From: Bin80 sp965203305
Lineage (GTDB): Bacteria > Bacteroidota > Rhodothermia > Rhodothermales > Bin80
DNA: 64,000 nt
Assembly: GCA_965203305.1 (NCBI GenBank)
Contig: OZ241874.1
Span: 3,038,001 to 3,102,000 of the forward strand
Reading direction: 5' to 3'
The notes beneath the pieces were generated by a model, which saw only the letters and a list, made by a program, of their open reading frames with translations, was not told the DNA's origin and did no database searches. Positions 1-9,143 of the stretch are shown piece after piece (the first letter of the stretch is position 1; every line of letters starts with the position of its first letter). The position numbers and the translations under genes are program-made.

Positions 1-1
1 G

Positions 2-514
2 AAGGCAAAGGGAGACACCACCCCGTGGATCAATGCCATCACCAGAGAGACGTATCTGTGGCCCAGACATGTTGATTCCTATGCACGGAATGCCGCCCAC
101 TTGGTCAGCGCAAACGATGGGGTGATGACAGAAGAGTTGTTACGTCTCGTCATGGAGAACGGACGGGAAGAACGCCTGGAATACTATGAGAGCCGACTGG
201 AAGAGATAAAAGATGATCATGTTCTCATACTGGAAGAAATGTTTCATAGTGACCTGGCAAGAAAGGGGCTCAGTGAGGCGGGAATTATACGGTACCTGGG
301 TAAAGCAGGGTTTGAGAAAGCGGTGTCCAAAGGCGTTCTTCACCGCTACAAGGACTCCTACACAATTCCCATCCCCTCCATGTATGACTACCTGACAGAA
401 AAAGCCGGCCGGATTCGGGAAGCCAAGTTGCGCGATGAAGAGATCAGGAAACAGGTGCAAGCCAGAGACGATTCCGGCAAAGGGCTGGACCCGGACATGG
501 GACTGGAACGATAG
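2..514 (+). CDS. C-terminal fragment of an unrecognised protein, possibly an AAA-type ATPase
   Basis: The reading frame is open from the left edge of the window to a TAG at 512-514, so the true start lies outside. An internal TTG at 101 is only a possible start and the upstream codons look equally protein-like. The visible ~170 residues are charged and probably helical, with a motif near the end reading PIPSMYDYL. This arrangement (helical segment, then a PIPS-type motif before the C-terminus) resembles the tail of bacterial ATP-binding proteins of the AAA type, but no nucleotide-binding motif is inside the window. That resemblance is recalled, not demonstrated. No function is assigned. It is followed by a decayed LRR gene. 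Confidence 0.6.
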   Translation, partial: KAKGDTTPWINAITRETYLWPRHVDSYARNAAHLVSANDGVMTEELLRLVMENGREERLEYYESRLEEIKDDHVLILEEMFHSDLARKGLSEAGIIRYLGKAGFEKAVSKGVLHRYKDSYTIPIPSMYDYLTEKAGRIREAKLRDEEIRKQVQARDDSGKGLDPDMGLER

Positions 515-659
515 TACTCTCTCGCTGCGTCCGTAATCAGGTGTGGGGACAGAGACGGATTTTGCTGGATAAGTCCCGCAGAAATAGTCCCCTTAAATCT
601 CACGGGCTGAGATAGTTGAACTGCTTCTCTCATTTCCATACCGGCTCGCAAAATGCTGA

Positions 660-1164
660 AGCAGACTCATGGCACTCCGAGATTCCCTTTTGTTGCTTTC
701 TTCCCCTCCCCATCGCGTCTGCATCTTGGGCGCAAGAGGGCAAAATAGGATTCCACACATAAGGCATTAACCACGCTTTGTGTCTCCACGAATGGAGATC
801 AATGGAATGATAACACCGGCTGGGATACGGGGACGATCCCTGCGAGTATGGAAGATTTCGACCAGTGATACGGGTTGACGATGTCTGGCGAAAATTTGAT
901 CAGGATTGATTTGGACTCTACCAATCTCAATGGCAAGATCCCCCGGAACTCGACGGGCCGACGCGTCTAGTTATCTTATGGATACATAATAATCCACTGA
1001 CAGGAAAAATTCCGACCACACTGGGTAACTTGGCGAACCTGAGCTCGCTGAGTCCGGGCCGCAATCACCTTGCGGGCAGGATTCCGCGCACTTTCTTGCA
1101 ACTAAGGCTCTTGCAAAAAAATCATGCCACACCAATGGCATCCCCGAAAGCATGGAAAATATCC
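660..1164 (+). pseudogene. Decayed secreted LRR protein (relative of the subtilase-LRR family)
   Basis: Several frames carry pieces of a secreted leucine-rich repeat protein. Around 690-760 there is a hydrophobic stretch ending in a signal-peptidase-like ASASWAQ. Around 775-870 the text STNGDQWNDNTGWDTGTIPA parallels the linker before the LRRs in the two intact proteins at 20291 and 23422. Around 900-1110 come LNGKIPRN, LTGKIPTTLGNLANL and LAGRIPRTFLQL, matching plant-type LRRs of those proteins. In-frame stops at about 868 and 968 and frame changes break it, and no protease domain is present. It is most simply a deleted, decayed third member of that family. Its 3' part runs into the end of the convergent pccB gene. 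Confidence 0.7.
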
Positions 1165-2709
1165 TTAAAGCGGAAGATTTCCGTGTTTCTTTCTCGGATT
1201 TGTCAGAACCTTGTTTCGGAGCATCTCAAGTCCCGTGATTAAACGATCACGTGTTTCATGGGGGTAGATAACCTCGTCAACATACCCGTGCTCCGCAGCA
1301 ATGTATGGGTTGGAGAACCGTTCTCTGTATTCACGGGTGAACTTTTCCTCAAGTGATACAGCATCTGTCGCACTCTTCAATTCGGAACGATGCAGAATCC
1401 TGACAGCCCCTTTCGCACCCATTACGGCGATTTCTGCGCCGGGCCACGCATAATTCAAGTCTCCGCGTATGTGTTTTGAACTCATGACATCGTAGGCTCC
1501 TCCATACGCTTTTCGGGTGATGACGGTGAGCTTGGGAACCGTTGCTTCACAGAATGCGTAGAGCAGCTTTGCCCCGTGGCGAATAATACCGCGCCACTCC
1601 TGATCCTTCCCGGGCAAAAATCCGGGAACATCCTCCAGCGTGACCAGCGGAATATTGAATGCATCGCAGAATCGAACAAACCGTCCCCCCTTTACAGAAG
1701 CATCAATATCCAGAACCCCTGCTAGGTGAGCGGGCTGATTGGCTACAATTCCCACCGAATGACCTCCGATTCGAGCAAATCCGCAGATCAGGTTTCGGGC
1801 AAAACGGTCATGGATCGGAAAGAAGGAGTCTCTGTCCACCAGGAGGTGAATAATATCGTGCATGTCATAGGGCTTGTTCGGATTCTCCGGGACAAGCTCA
1901 TCCAGATCCGCCGCATTGCCATCGGGAAACTGGAAAGATGAGTGCACCGCAGGCTGTTCCTCACAATTTGGGGGCAGATAGTTCAATACTGATCGAATCT
2001 CCTCCAGACATGCAACATCATTCGAACAGATCGCATGTGCCACTCCACTGCGCTCTGCATGGGTGACTGCCCCGCCCAGTTCTTCCGCCGTGACTTTTTC
2101 CTGTGTCACTGTATGTACAACATCCGGTCCGGTCACGAACATGTAACTGGTTCCCTGCACCATAAAGACCAGATCCGTAATGGCCGGACTGTAGACTGCC
2201 CCGCCTGCACATGGCCCCATGATTGCCGAAATCTGTGGAATAACTCCTGAAGCCAGTGTGTTTCGGAGGAAAATGTCGGCATAGCCTCCCAGAGAAACCA
2301 CCCCCTCCTGAATGCGTGCTCCCCCTGAATCACTTAATCCGATGATTGGAGCTCCGTTCTGAAGTGCCAGTTCCTGAACCTGAACAATTTTGGACGCATG
2401 TGCACGGCCAAGAGCCCCTCCAAAAACCGTAAAATCCTGCGAATATACATACACCAGACGGCCATGAATCCTCCCGTACCCGGTGATTACCCCGTCGCCG
2501 TAGGGACGCTGGTCTGCAAGACCAAAATCAGTTGACTGGTGGCGAACCAGCTGTCCCATTTCCACGAAGGAGTTCTCATCCAGCAGGATCGTGACACGCT
2601 CGCGGGCGGTCAGCTTCCCCCTGTCATGCTGTCTGTCAATGCGGGATTGCCCTCCGCCTGACAAGGCTTCCCCGCGGCGATACTCCAGTTCTGATTGAGA
2701 GTTGCTCAT
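1165..2709 (-). CDS. pccB: Acyl-CoA (propionyl-CoA type) carboxylase carboxyltransferase beta subunit
   Basis: 514 residues, the usual length for PccB/AccD5-type carboxyltransferases, which move CO2 from carboxybiotin to propionyl-, acetyl- or methylcrotonyl-CoA. Visible family signatures are the N-terminal DRGKLTARERVTILLDENSF, the oxyanion-hole glycine segments SGGARIQEGV and GPCAGGAVYSPA, the second-half motif TRKAYGGAYDVMSSKH, and the C-terminal RKKHGNLPL. The exact acyl-CoA substrate cannot be fixed from sequence, but propionyl-CoA is most likely. The biotin carboxylase/BCCP subunit is not in the window. The start codon overlaps the stop of the upstream amidohydrolase by 4 bp (ATGA), so the two are translationally coupled in a three-gene operon. 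Confidence 0.9.
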   Translation of the reverse strand: MSNSQSELEYRRGEALSGGGQSRIDRQHDRGKLTARERVTILLDENSFVEMGQLVRHQSTDFGLADQRPYGDGVITGYGRIHGRLVYVYSQDFTVFGGALGRAHASKIVQVQELALQNGAPIIGLSDSGGARIQEGVVSLGGYADIFLRNTLASGVIPQISAIMGPCAGGAVYSPAITDLVFMVQGTSYMFVTGPDVVHTVTQEKVTAEELGGAVTHAERSGVAHAICSNDVACLEEIRSVLNYLPPNCEEQPAVHSSFQFPDGNAADLDELVPENPNKPYDMHDIIHLLVDRDSFFPIHDRFARNLICGFARIGGHSVGIVANQPAHLAGVLDIDASVKGGRFVRFCDAFNIPLVTLEDVPGFLPGKDQEWRGIIRHGAKLLYAFCEATVPKLTVITRKAYGGAYDVMSSKHIRGDLNYAWPGAEIAVMGAKGAVRILHRSELKSATDAVSLEEKFTREYRERFSNPYIAAEHGYVDEVIYPHETRDRLITGLEMLRNKVLTNPRKKHGNLPL

Positions 2710-4406
2710 TGCCTTGCGCGACCGGATCCCCTGACTACACGACCGGGCATTGCCCCGGTATGCTGCCCGCGGTCCAGTACCATGGTTCCGTTCACAAATA
2801 CATACTGCATCCCGGTTGCAAGTTGATGGGGGGCTTCAAATGTGGCATGATCCTGAATGCTATCCGGATCAAAGACAGCAATGTCTGCAAAATACCCCGG
2901 CTGGAGCAGACCTCTCTGGTCAACAGACAGAATGGAGGCCGGAAGCGATGTCATCCTCCGAACTGCTTCCTCCAGGGCAAGAACCCTCTCTTCGCGCACA
3001 TATTTGGCAAGCAGCCGGGCAAAGGAGCCATAGGTGCGGGGATGAACCATGGAACGCAGCTTGTGTCCTTCCGGGGCAATGGATGCTGCGTCAGAGTCAA
3101 TGGCAACCCAAGGCTGCTGGAGCTTCCGTCGAACATTCGCCTCGTCCATCAGAAAGTACACTGCCTCTACCCTGCTTGTATCTTCCAGAATTAAATCCAT
3201 GATGGTAGCAGGAACAGATGTCCCTCGCAATTTGGCAACTTCCGTGAGTCGCATTCCCATATACTGGTGCAGAGACTCGTTTCTGAATCCGACTAGCATC
3301 ACATTTTCCGGCCCTGCTTCCAGCATGAGGTTTTCCCAGCTGTCGGAGGGAGTCATCAGCTCTGTTTCCATTCGGGCCCGGATTGCGGGATCCTGCAGTC
3401 GTGCATGCCATGCCATCATCCCTCCTTTCCTGATTTCTGGAGGCATGGCTGCATCCAGCCCGGTGACTGCTGCTACGTAAGTGTACACATCAGCCGTGAT
3501 CGCAAGTCCTTCCGCACGCACTTCCTGAATGCGCTGGATGACGGATTCCATCTTCGGCCAGTTCTTTCTTCCGGCAGCTTTCAGGTGATAAATATGTCCT
3601 CGGACATCTGCATCTCGGGAAATCTGGATCAATTCTTCAACAGATTCCAGAAGGCGAGTCCCTTCGCTGCGAAGATGTGAGGTATACACACCCCCAAATT
3701 CCCCTGCCACAGAGGCCAGTGCGGTCAGCTCATGCGTACTTGCAAACGCTCCGGGAACATAGATCAGGGCCGAACCAACCCCGAGGGCCCCATCCGCCAT
3801 GGCCTCTCGCACCAGATCCTGCATGAGCACGAGCTCTTCCGGTGTCGGGACGCGATCCTCTGCACCAAGAACATATTGCCGAACCGTACTTGCACCAATG
3901 AGGGACGAAATATTGGGAGAGACTCCTCTGGTTTCCAGAAAAGACAGGTATTCATCCAGGGTAGTCCAGGGAACTTGTGTTCCCCCCATAAGGGCTACGG
4001 CCGCTTCCTCCGATCCGGTGTCTGCTATAATCCAGTCCCACAGGTCCTCTTTCATCTCCCCATTCAGCGGGCCGCCGGATGTCCCCTCTCCGAATACTTC
4101 CAGGGTTACCCCCTGACGGATATCACTCAGAGACCTCCCGTCAGAAATCAGGCTTTCGGTTGCCCAGCTCAGCATGTTGATGAATCCCGGGGATACTGCC
4201 AGCCCCTTCACATCCAGCTCCACGGCTCCCCGTGCATGTGCGAGATTCCCTATTGCCGTGATACGGTCTCCATCAATCGCAATGTCCGCAACATAGGGGG
4301 CACTTCCCGATCCATCATAGATGGTTCCCCCACGGAGGACGAGGTCATGGGAAACCTGCCCGGTATATCCGCAAATCAGCAGCAGCAATGCAGGCAGATA
4401 ACGCAT
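2706..4406 (-). CDS. N-acyl-D-amino-acid deacylase (D-aminoacylase) family amidohydrolase, exported
   Basis: 566 residues. The N-terminus MRYLPALLLLICGYTG is a signal peptide, possibly with a lipoprotein-like Cys, so the enzyme probably acts in the periplasm or at the envelope. The body has the cyclic amidohydrolase layout: a small beta domain with VLRGGTIYDGSG and ITAIGNL, then PGFINMLSWATESLI, the region SHLRSEGTRLLESVEELI carrying the HxR of D-aminoacylases, IYHLKAAG, and a C-terminal GYFADIAVFDPDSI. D-aminoacylases and related D-glutamate or dipeptide deacylases normally bind one or two zinc ions. The classical HxHxD near the start is replaced here by a segment reading INMLSWATES, so substrate and activity are uncertain. 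It sits 3 bp after the S9 peptidase and overlaps pccB by 4 bp. Confidence 0.8.
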   Translation of the reverse strand: MRYLPALLLLICGYTGQVSHDLVLRGGTIYDGSGSAPYVADIAIDGDRITAIGNLAHARGAVELDVKGLAVSPGFINMLSWATESLISDGRSLSDIRQGVTLEVFGEGTSGGPLNGEMKEDLWDWIIADTGSEEAAVALMGGTQVPWTTLDEYLSFLETRGVSPNISSLIGASTVRQYVLGAEDRVPTPEELVLMQDLVREAMADGALGVGSALIYVPGAFASTHELTALASVAGEFGGVYTSHLRSEGTRLLESVEELIQISRDADVRGHIYHLKAAGRKNWPKMESVIQRIQEVRAEGLAITADVYTYVAAVTGLDAAMPPEIRKGGMMAWHARLQDPAIRARMETELMTPSDSWENLMLEAGPENVMLVGFRNESLHQYMGMRLTEVAKLRGTSVPATIMDLILEDTSRVEAVYFLMDEANVRRKLQQPWVAIDSDAASIAPEGHKLRSMVHPRTYGSFARLLAKYVREERVLALEEAVRRMTSLPASILSVDQRGLLQPGYFADIAVFDPDSIQDHATFEAPHQLATGMQYVFVNGTMVLDRGQHTGAMPGRVVRGSGRARQ

Positions 4407-4409
4407 GGA

Positions 4410-6728
4410 TCAGCCTGTGGGACGGGTAACGCGAACGCGCCCAAATTCGTATTCTTTAGGCGGGACAGCACCCAGAAGATGTTCCACGAAGTAATCCCAT
4501 CTTTGACGCATCCAGTAATTTCGTCCCCGTCCAAACCCGTGCGCCTCATTCGGGAAAATGACCAGATCAAAGTCCTTGTTCGCAGCTATCAGTGCCTCCA
4601 CCAGAAGGAGTGTATTGGAGGCCGGTACATTGTCATCCATCAGTCCGTGTGCAAGAAGCAGCTTGCCTCTAAGGTTTGCAGCCAGGGGAATATTGGACTG
4701 GTTGTCATAATTCGTCGTTCCGTCTGGATGCTCAACAAAGAGTCCCTGCCATTTTTCGCCCCAGTCATCCTCATAATTGCGATTATCGTGATTCCCCGCA
4801 CCGCTGACAGCGACCTTGTAGAACTCGGGATAACGCAGGATCGCACCTGTGGACGCATAGCCACCTCCCGAATGCCCCCAGATGCCTACGCGATCCAGGT
4901 CCATCCAGGGATTCCGGTCTGCCAGTTGACGGATTGCCGTGATCTGATCCGGCAACCCGTTATCCCCCATATTGCCATAGTATGCATCATGGAATGACTT
5001 GGACCGACCTGGAGTCCCCATGGCATCCAGTTCCACAACAATAAACCCGAGCTCTGCCAGAGCCTGCTTGTCTCTGCGAGCGGGCAGAAAGCCTCTCGTT
5101 CCCACGCTCCCACTCTGCGGCCCGGGATAGATGTAATTGAGTACAGGGTAGCGTCTGGACGGATCAAAATCAGAGGGTTTGTACAACAGGCCATGCAGAT
5201 CTGTCTCCCCATCGCGCGCTGCGACCGAGAACGGCTCGGGCGGTTGCCATCCCGTTGCCAGAAGCTCGGAAATATCCGCTTTCCCCAGATCCACCGCGAT
5301 GCTGCCGTCAAGATTGCGAATGGCATGCTGCTGGGGTACATTCGGGCTGGACCAGGAGTCCAGGATATACTTTTTCCCCGGAGAAAAGGATACCACATGA
5401 TGTGCCTCCTCCGGCGTGAGCAGTTCCACTTCTCCACCATCCATGCTGACCCGGTACAGATAGTGAAAGTACGGATCGGAGCCGTCTCTGCCTGCACCGG
5501 TCAGGTACAGCATCCGTTCCTGAAGATCTGCGTGACGCAGCTGAAGTACCACCCAGTCCCCGTCCGTAATCTGGTGCTTGAGTGCACCTGTGCCAAGATC
5601 ATACAAATACAAGTGTCCCCAGTTGGATCGCTCGGAGTACCACAGAACTTCATTCGTTTCAAAAAACACCTGCCAGTTCTCGGCACCCACACCAGATTCA
5701 TAGTAGGTGGACACCTCCTCATGAAGCACTTCTCGTACCTCGCCCGTTTTCGGATCGGCCACCCGAAGCCAGGCATGCTTGTGATCGCGGGAGGAAGACA
5801 CAAAGACCAGTTGCCTGCTGTCCTGACTCCAGCGTACATCCAGAAATGTACCATCCCAGTCCGCAATATGATCTGTGGTGGTTCCGCGATGATAATCCGG
5901 CGGCATGTCCAGCCGGACCGTTTTATTTTCCTCTACATGGATGACAACGCGATGAATCATAAATACGATGCTGTCCTGTGGAAGAGGATATTTCCATGCT
6001 TCCAGCTCCGAGCGTCCGGTTTCGGTAGAGATCATGTACATTTCCCCGACTCCGCGCCCGTCGTGCTGAAAGGTGGCAATCTTTTTTGAATCCGGTGACC
6101 AGAGCAGGACCGGATCCTCGTTTCTGACCCATCCGGCATTGTTCGTTGCATAGCCGAAATCTTCCTCCCCGTCAAATGTCAACTGCCGCTCCTCTCCGGT
6201 ATCCATGATGCGAACCCAGAGGTTGTGCTCCCTTCGGAATGCCTCGTAGGCTCCGTCAGGAGACCGTGCCGCATCTGACGGCACTTGAGAGACACCTTTC
6301 TCATCCGCCAATTCGCAGGTATAGGTCATAATACTGCAGGCCAGTCCTCCGTTTTCATTGCCTGACGAGCGAATCTGGTTTGTTTCCGGGGCAAACGCAA
6401 AACGGGAAAAGTCCACTTTGATCTCGGAGGATCCCTGATAGTCATAGATGGCCTCTGTCATCCGCACATGATCAAACATAGGCTCGCGTTCGCCACGAGC
6501 CGGATCTACGAGAACCAGTTCTGATCTCTCCGGCATGGAATGAGTGTACCAGAAACGATCCCCCTCAAGCCAGTTGGGGCGCACTGTCGTGTGATAGACC
6601 ATCCTGCCCGTTGTGCTCCATAGCATGGACTCCGCCCGCATATAGTCTTCTTCAGAGACGGCAACTTGTGCGCTGACTTCACTCAAACAAAACAGAAACA
6701 AACACGGAAGCAGAATTTTCACAGGCAT
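4410..6728 (-). CDS. S9B dipeptidyl peptidase IV family serine peptidase, exported
   Basis: 772 residues with a cleavable signal peptide (MPVKILLPCLFLFCLSEVSAQ). Residues ~50-520 show the DPP IV beta-propeller pattern (for example PNWLEGDRFWYTH and GYATNNAGWVRNEDPVLLWSPDSKKI). Residues ~540-760 form the alpha/beta-hydrolase peptidase domain. The catalytic serine is S620 in GIWGHSGGGYAS, the aspartate is in HGLMDDNVPASN, and the histidine is in NEAHGFGR. Family members remove dipeptides, often Xaa-Pro, from peptides in the periplasm. It is the first gene of an operon with the D-aminoacylase-like gene (3 bp downstream) and pccB, consistent with peptide scavenging. Whether it is proline-specific cannot be told. 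Confidence 0.92.
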   Translation of the reverse strand: MPVKILLPCLFLFCLSEVSAQVAVSEEDYMRAESMLWSTTGRMVYHTTVRPNWLEGDRFWYTHSMPERSELVLVDPARGEREPMFDHVRMTEAIYDYQGSSEIKVDFSRFAFAPETNQIRSSGNENGGLACSIMTYTCELADEKGVSQVPSDAARSPDGAYEAFRREHNLWVRIMDTGEERQLTFDGEEDFGYATNNAGWVRNEDPVLLWSPDSKKIATFQHDGRGVGEMYMISTETGRSELEAWKYPLPQDSIVFMIHRVVIHVEENKTVRLDMPPDYHRGTTTDHIADWDGTFLDVRWSQDSRQLVFVSSSRDHKHAWLRVADPKTGEVREVLHEEVSTYYESGVGAENWQVFFETNEVLWYSERSNWGHLYLYDLGTGALKHQITDGDWVVLQLRHADLQERMLYLTGAGRDGSDPYFHYLYRVSMDGGEVELLTPEEAHHVVSFSPGKKYILDSWSSPNVPQQHAIRNLDGSIAVDLGKADISELLATGWQPPEPFSVAARDGETDLHGLLYKPSDFDPSRRYPVLNYIYPGPQSGSVGTRGFLPARRDKQALAELGFIVVELDAMGTPGRSKSFHDAYYGNMGDNGLPDQITAIRQLADRNPWMDLDRVGIWGHSGGGYASTGAILRYPEFYKVAVSGAGNHDNRNYEDDWGEKWQGLFVEHPDGTTNYDNQSNIPLAANLRGKLLLAHGLMDDNVPASNTLLLVEALIAANKDFDLVIFPNEAHGFGRGRNYWMRQRWDYFVEHLLGAVPPKEYEFGRVRVTRPTG

Positions 6729-7217
6729 TGTGGCATGGTGCTAGACAGGGGAACTGTCCTGCAAACTATGACCTTGCGGTCCATGATCCCGCTACTGGAA
6801 TTTTGGGGATCGTGCAGAAAATCCGCGGGACACCAGAATCACCGCTCCAGTTCCCACTTCCTGTGCGAGACTGTGTATATCCGCTCCATCCCGCCAGCAG
6901 ACCTCATCCGGTCAAGCGTATTTCCCTCGGAACCTGCAGTACAAAACCTCGCACTACATTAACATCCAATAGTGCCGGGAAGATATGAGCACCTGTCTGA
7001 ATTGCCGAGTTGATTCAGACCATAGTTCCCTGACTGTCATATGGATTCATGGTTCGGATTTGTGTTATCCTCGTCAGAAACCAACTCTTCTGATCCTGCG
7101 ACCAAGCCATCTAGCCAAGCCGAATGTCCACACGGGATAACTGCTTTGTATGGCTCACCTTTAGGAAGTTATCCAGCATAATCCGCATTCCCCTCCTACC
7201 AAGGCAAGGCCTGCACC
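6729..7217. other. Intergenic region, no supported gene
   Basis: About 490 bp between the start of the S9 peptidase gene (leftward) and the MITE-like repeat. The short frames present have no recognisable composition or motifs. It must contain the promoter of the peptidase operon, but I see no convincing box. Confidence 0.5.
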
Positions 7218-7316
7218 TGAGCCTCCTGCAAAATCCCAGATGACGGAGAAATACCGCTCTGAGAGTGCTTACAGGCACATTGGGTAAGATATACAGATGT
7301 TTTCGTAAGAGCCTCA
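7218..7316 (+). repeat. MITE-like dispersed repeat, copy 1
   Basis: A ~99-bp element with imperfect terminal inverted repeats: the left end reads TGAGCCTCCTGCAAAA and the reverse complement of the right end reads TGAGGCTCTTACGAAAA. Internal text such as CTCTGAGAGTGCTTACAGGC recurs, with changes, at 34966-35021 plus 36891-36943 (split by an insertion sequence), at 63800-63899 (opposite strand) and at 28069-28154 (opposite strand). No coding capacity. It resembles a non-autonomous element or IS remnant. The copies are diverged, so it is not recently active. Confidence 0.6.
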
Positions 7317-7349
7317 CCTGTACGAGCACAAGTGTACTGCATGCCGGCC

Positions 7350-9107
7350 TTACGTATCTGGGCTCTGGCGGCGATATTGATTATAGCCTAGACCACAGAC
7401 ATGGGGCTCTTTGTGGAGAAGATTCCTCAGGTTACTGAGTTCATCCACATTCCACCCCATAGCTTCTGCTACTGCTTCGTCCCATAATCTGCGCACCTCG
7501 CATTCCCCCTGTCTGTATTGCGGGACTTCCATGTCTTTGGTTCGCTCCCAGCAGTCTGCCAGGATATCCATGACATAATCGTTCCTTGTGTCGGGGACAA
7601 GAATGGTTTCTAGTGGCCCTGGATTATATTGAGGGTATTGAGGGGTGCGTCCAGCTTTCTGCATCAACTGCAGGCGGCCAGGTGTTGAGTTGATAAACAC
7701 AGCAAGAGCTTTTGCACTGGCAGGAGGAACATGCGTAATGGGGAGCCATCCCCTCCCCACATATTTTTCATCCGATGCAACTGCAGCTAACCTGGCAGTT
7801 GATGTGTTCTGCCCGGATGTGATGAGCAAGTGTCCTGCTTTTTGTAATAAGTTAGCTTTTCTCCTCGCGGGATTTTTCTGCCCATACAAGTCGTCTTTGC
7901 GGGAGTCTTCTCTTTCAACAGGTTCCCAGTATGCATCAGGTGTAGCTTGTATGGTTTGCTGTCCGTCCGCACCTTTTGAGCTTATGATGGGGAAACTCCC
8001 AAGACTTCGGGAGAGAACAGGAATGAAGTTCTCTTTTCGCAACGCTGATCGAGTATCTGCACATGAGTACCCACATTCCGCTATGGTGCGCATTCCCGAC
8101 CGGGTCCCATATTCATATGCCGCCTCCGCCAGGACGGGAGAACGCCAAACCCCGCCAGACCAATCTCCTGCTTGTATTCGTGCTTGGGGGCAATAAGATA
8201 CTTCCCCCCACCCATTGCCGATTTCACCTGCCCCGTTTTTTTCTAGCAGAAGATGATGGAAATCTGCAACCTCTGCACTGTCAGTGGGAAATCTGTCAAG
8301 TGATATGAATCTGGTAGGCTCGCCCGGTTTATTCTCTCTCCGCATCACAATAAGACTTTCGCTTATGTTCGCATCCTCGCTCAGGTTGACATTTTTTGGT
8401 TGATGGCAAGTCAGAATTGTATGTATATGAAATTGACTGCTCAGCATCTTCCGTTCATTTAGTCCAGAAATACCCGTAAGAGAGCAGGTGGGGTTGATCA
8501 TGACAAACACGCCCCGGTCATTTGGCAACACGCAATTAGCCAAGGCAGAAAATAAAGGTCGAAGGGAATTCTTGTCGGACACTCCTTTCATTTCTGGGAA
8601 AACCCCTTCCAGGATATCTTGTGCAGCGTCTACTCGTCTTGTCAACTCTTTTTGTATGGACTTCGTGAATTTTTTCCCCATATCCCTCCTTTTGGTGAAA
8701 GGCGGGTTTATGATCACAATCCGGGAACCTGCAATCCGCTCTGTCACATCCTCAATATCACTCATGCCTCCAGTCCATATACTCTGTTGGGCAAGTTCTT
8801 CGTCGCCCATCCCCAAATCCTCCCTGTTGACAATTTTGTTTTGTAACAGCAACTCCAGCGAACCTGAGGCAACTCTATTTTCCTCCCCCTTCATGGGGCC
8901 ATAGGGCATCAAGTGCAACCCCATCCTCCGAAAGCGCAAGTTTTGCGTACTGGTTGTCATGTGAGTTGCCGCCAGTTGCAGAGATAAGGGGTTAATGTCT
9001 AGTCCTGTCAGTGTATCCTGCACTGCCATTTGATGTAACTTCCCGACATCGGACTTGGAAGCCCCGTCAAGCTCTGCCCTCCTCTTCATGTCTGCCAGGA
9101 GTGCCAC
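7350..9107 (-). pseudogene. Methyltransferase and target-recognition part of the broken enzyme
   Basis: 585 codons from an internal methionine. The real domain starts upstream with motif I at ~9130, beyond the TAG. It contains the gamma-class N6-adenine methyltransferase motif NPPF preceded by SRIVI, then GVFVMINPTCSLTG and, in the last 300 residues, a sequence consistent with a target-recognition domain (STPGRLQLMQKAGRTPQYPQ). Without motif I, which binds S-adenosylmethionine, a protein started at 9107 should be inactive unless the TAG is read through or the sequence is wrong at that position. Confidence 0.7.
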
Positions 9108-9143
9108 AAGTAATGTTCCACTCCCGCATGCAAAATCAACCGC

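Noticed and set aside
1105..1215. Fifth copy of the MITE-like repeat
   Set aside because: Only the first ~25 bp resemble a terminus; the rest is the conserved 3' end of pccB, so the match there is probably chance.
3732..4997. 421-codon plus-strand frame across the D-aminoacylase/peptidase junction
   Set aside because: Antisense to two well-supported genes and spans their boundary.
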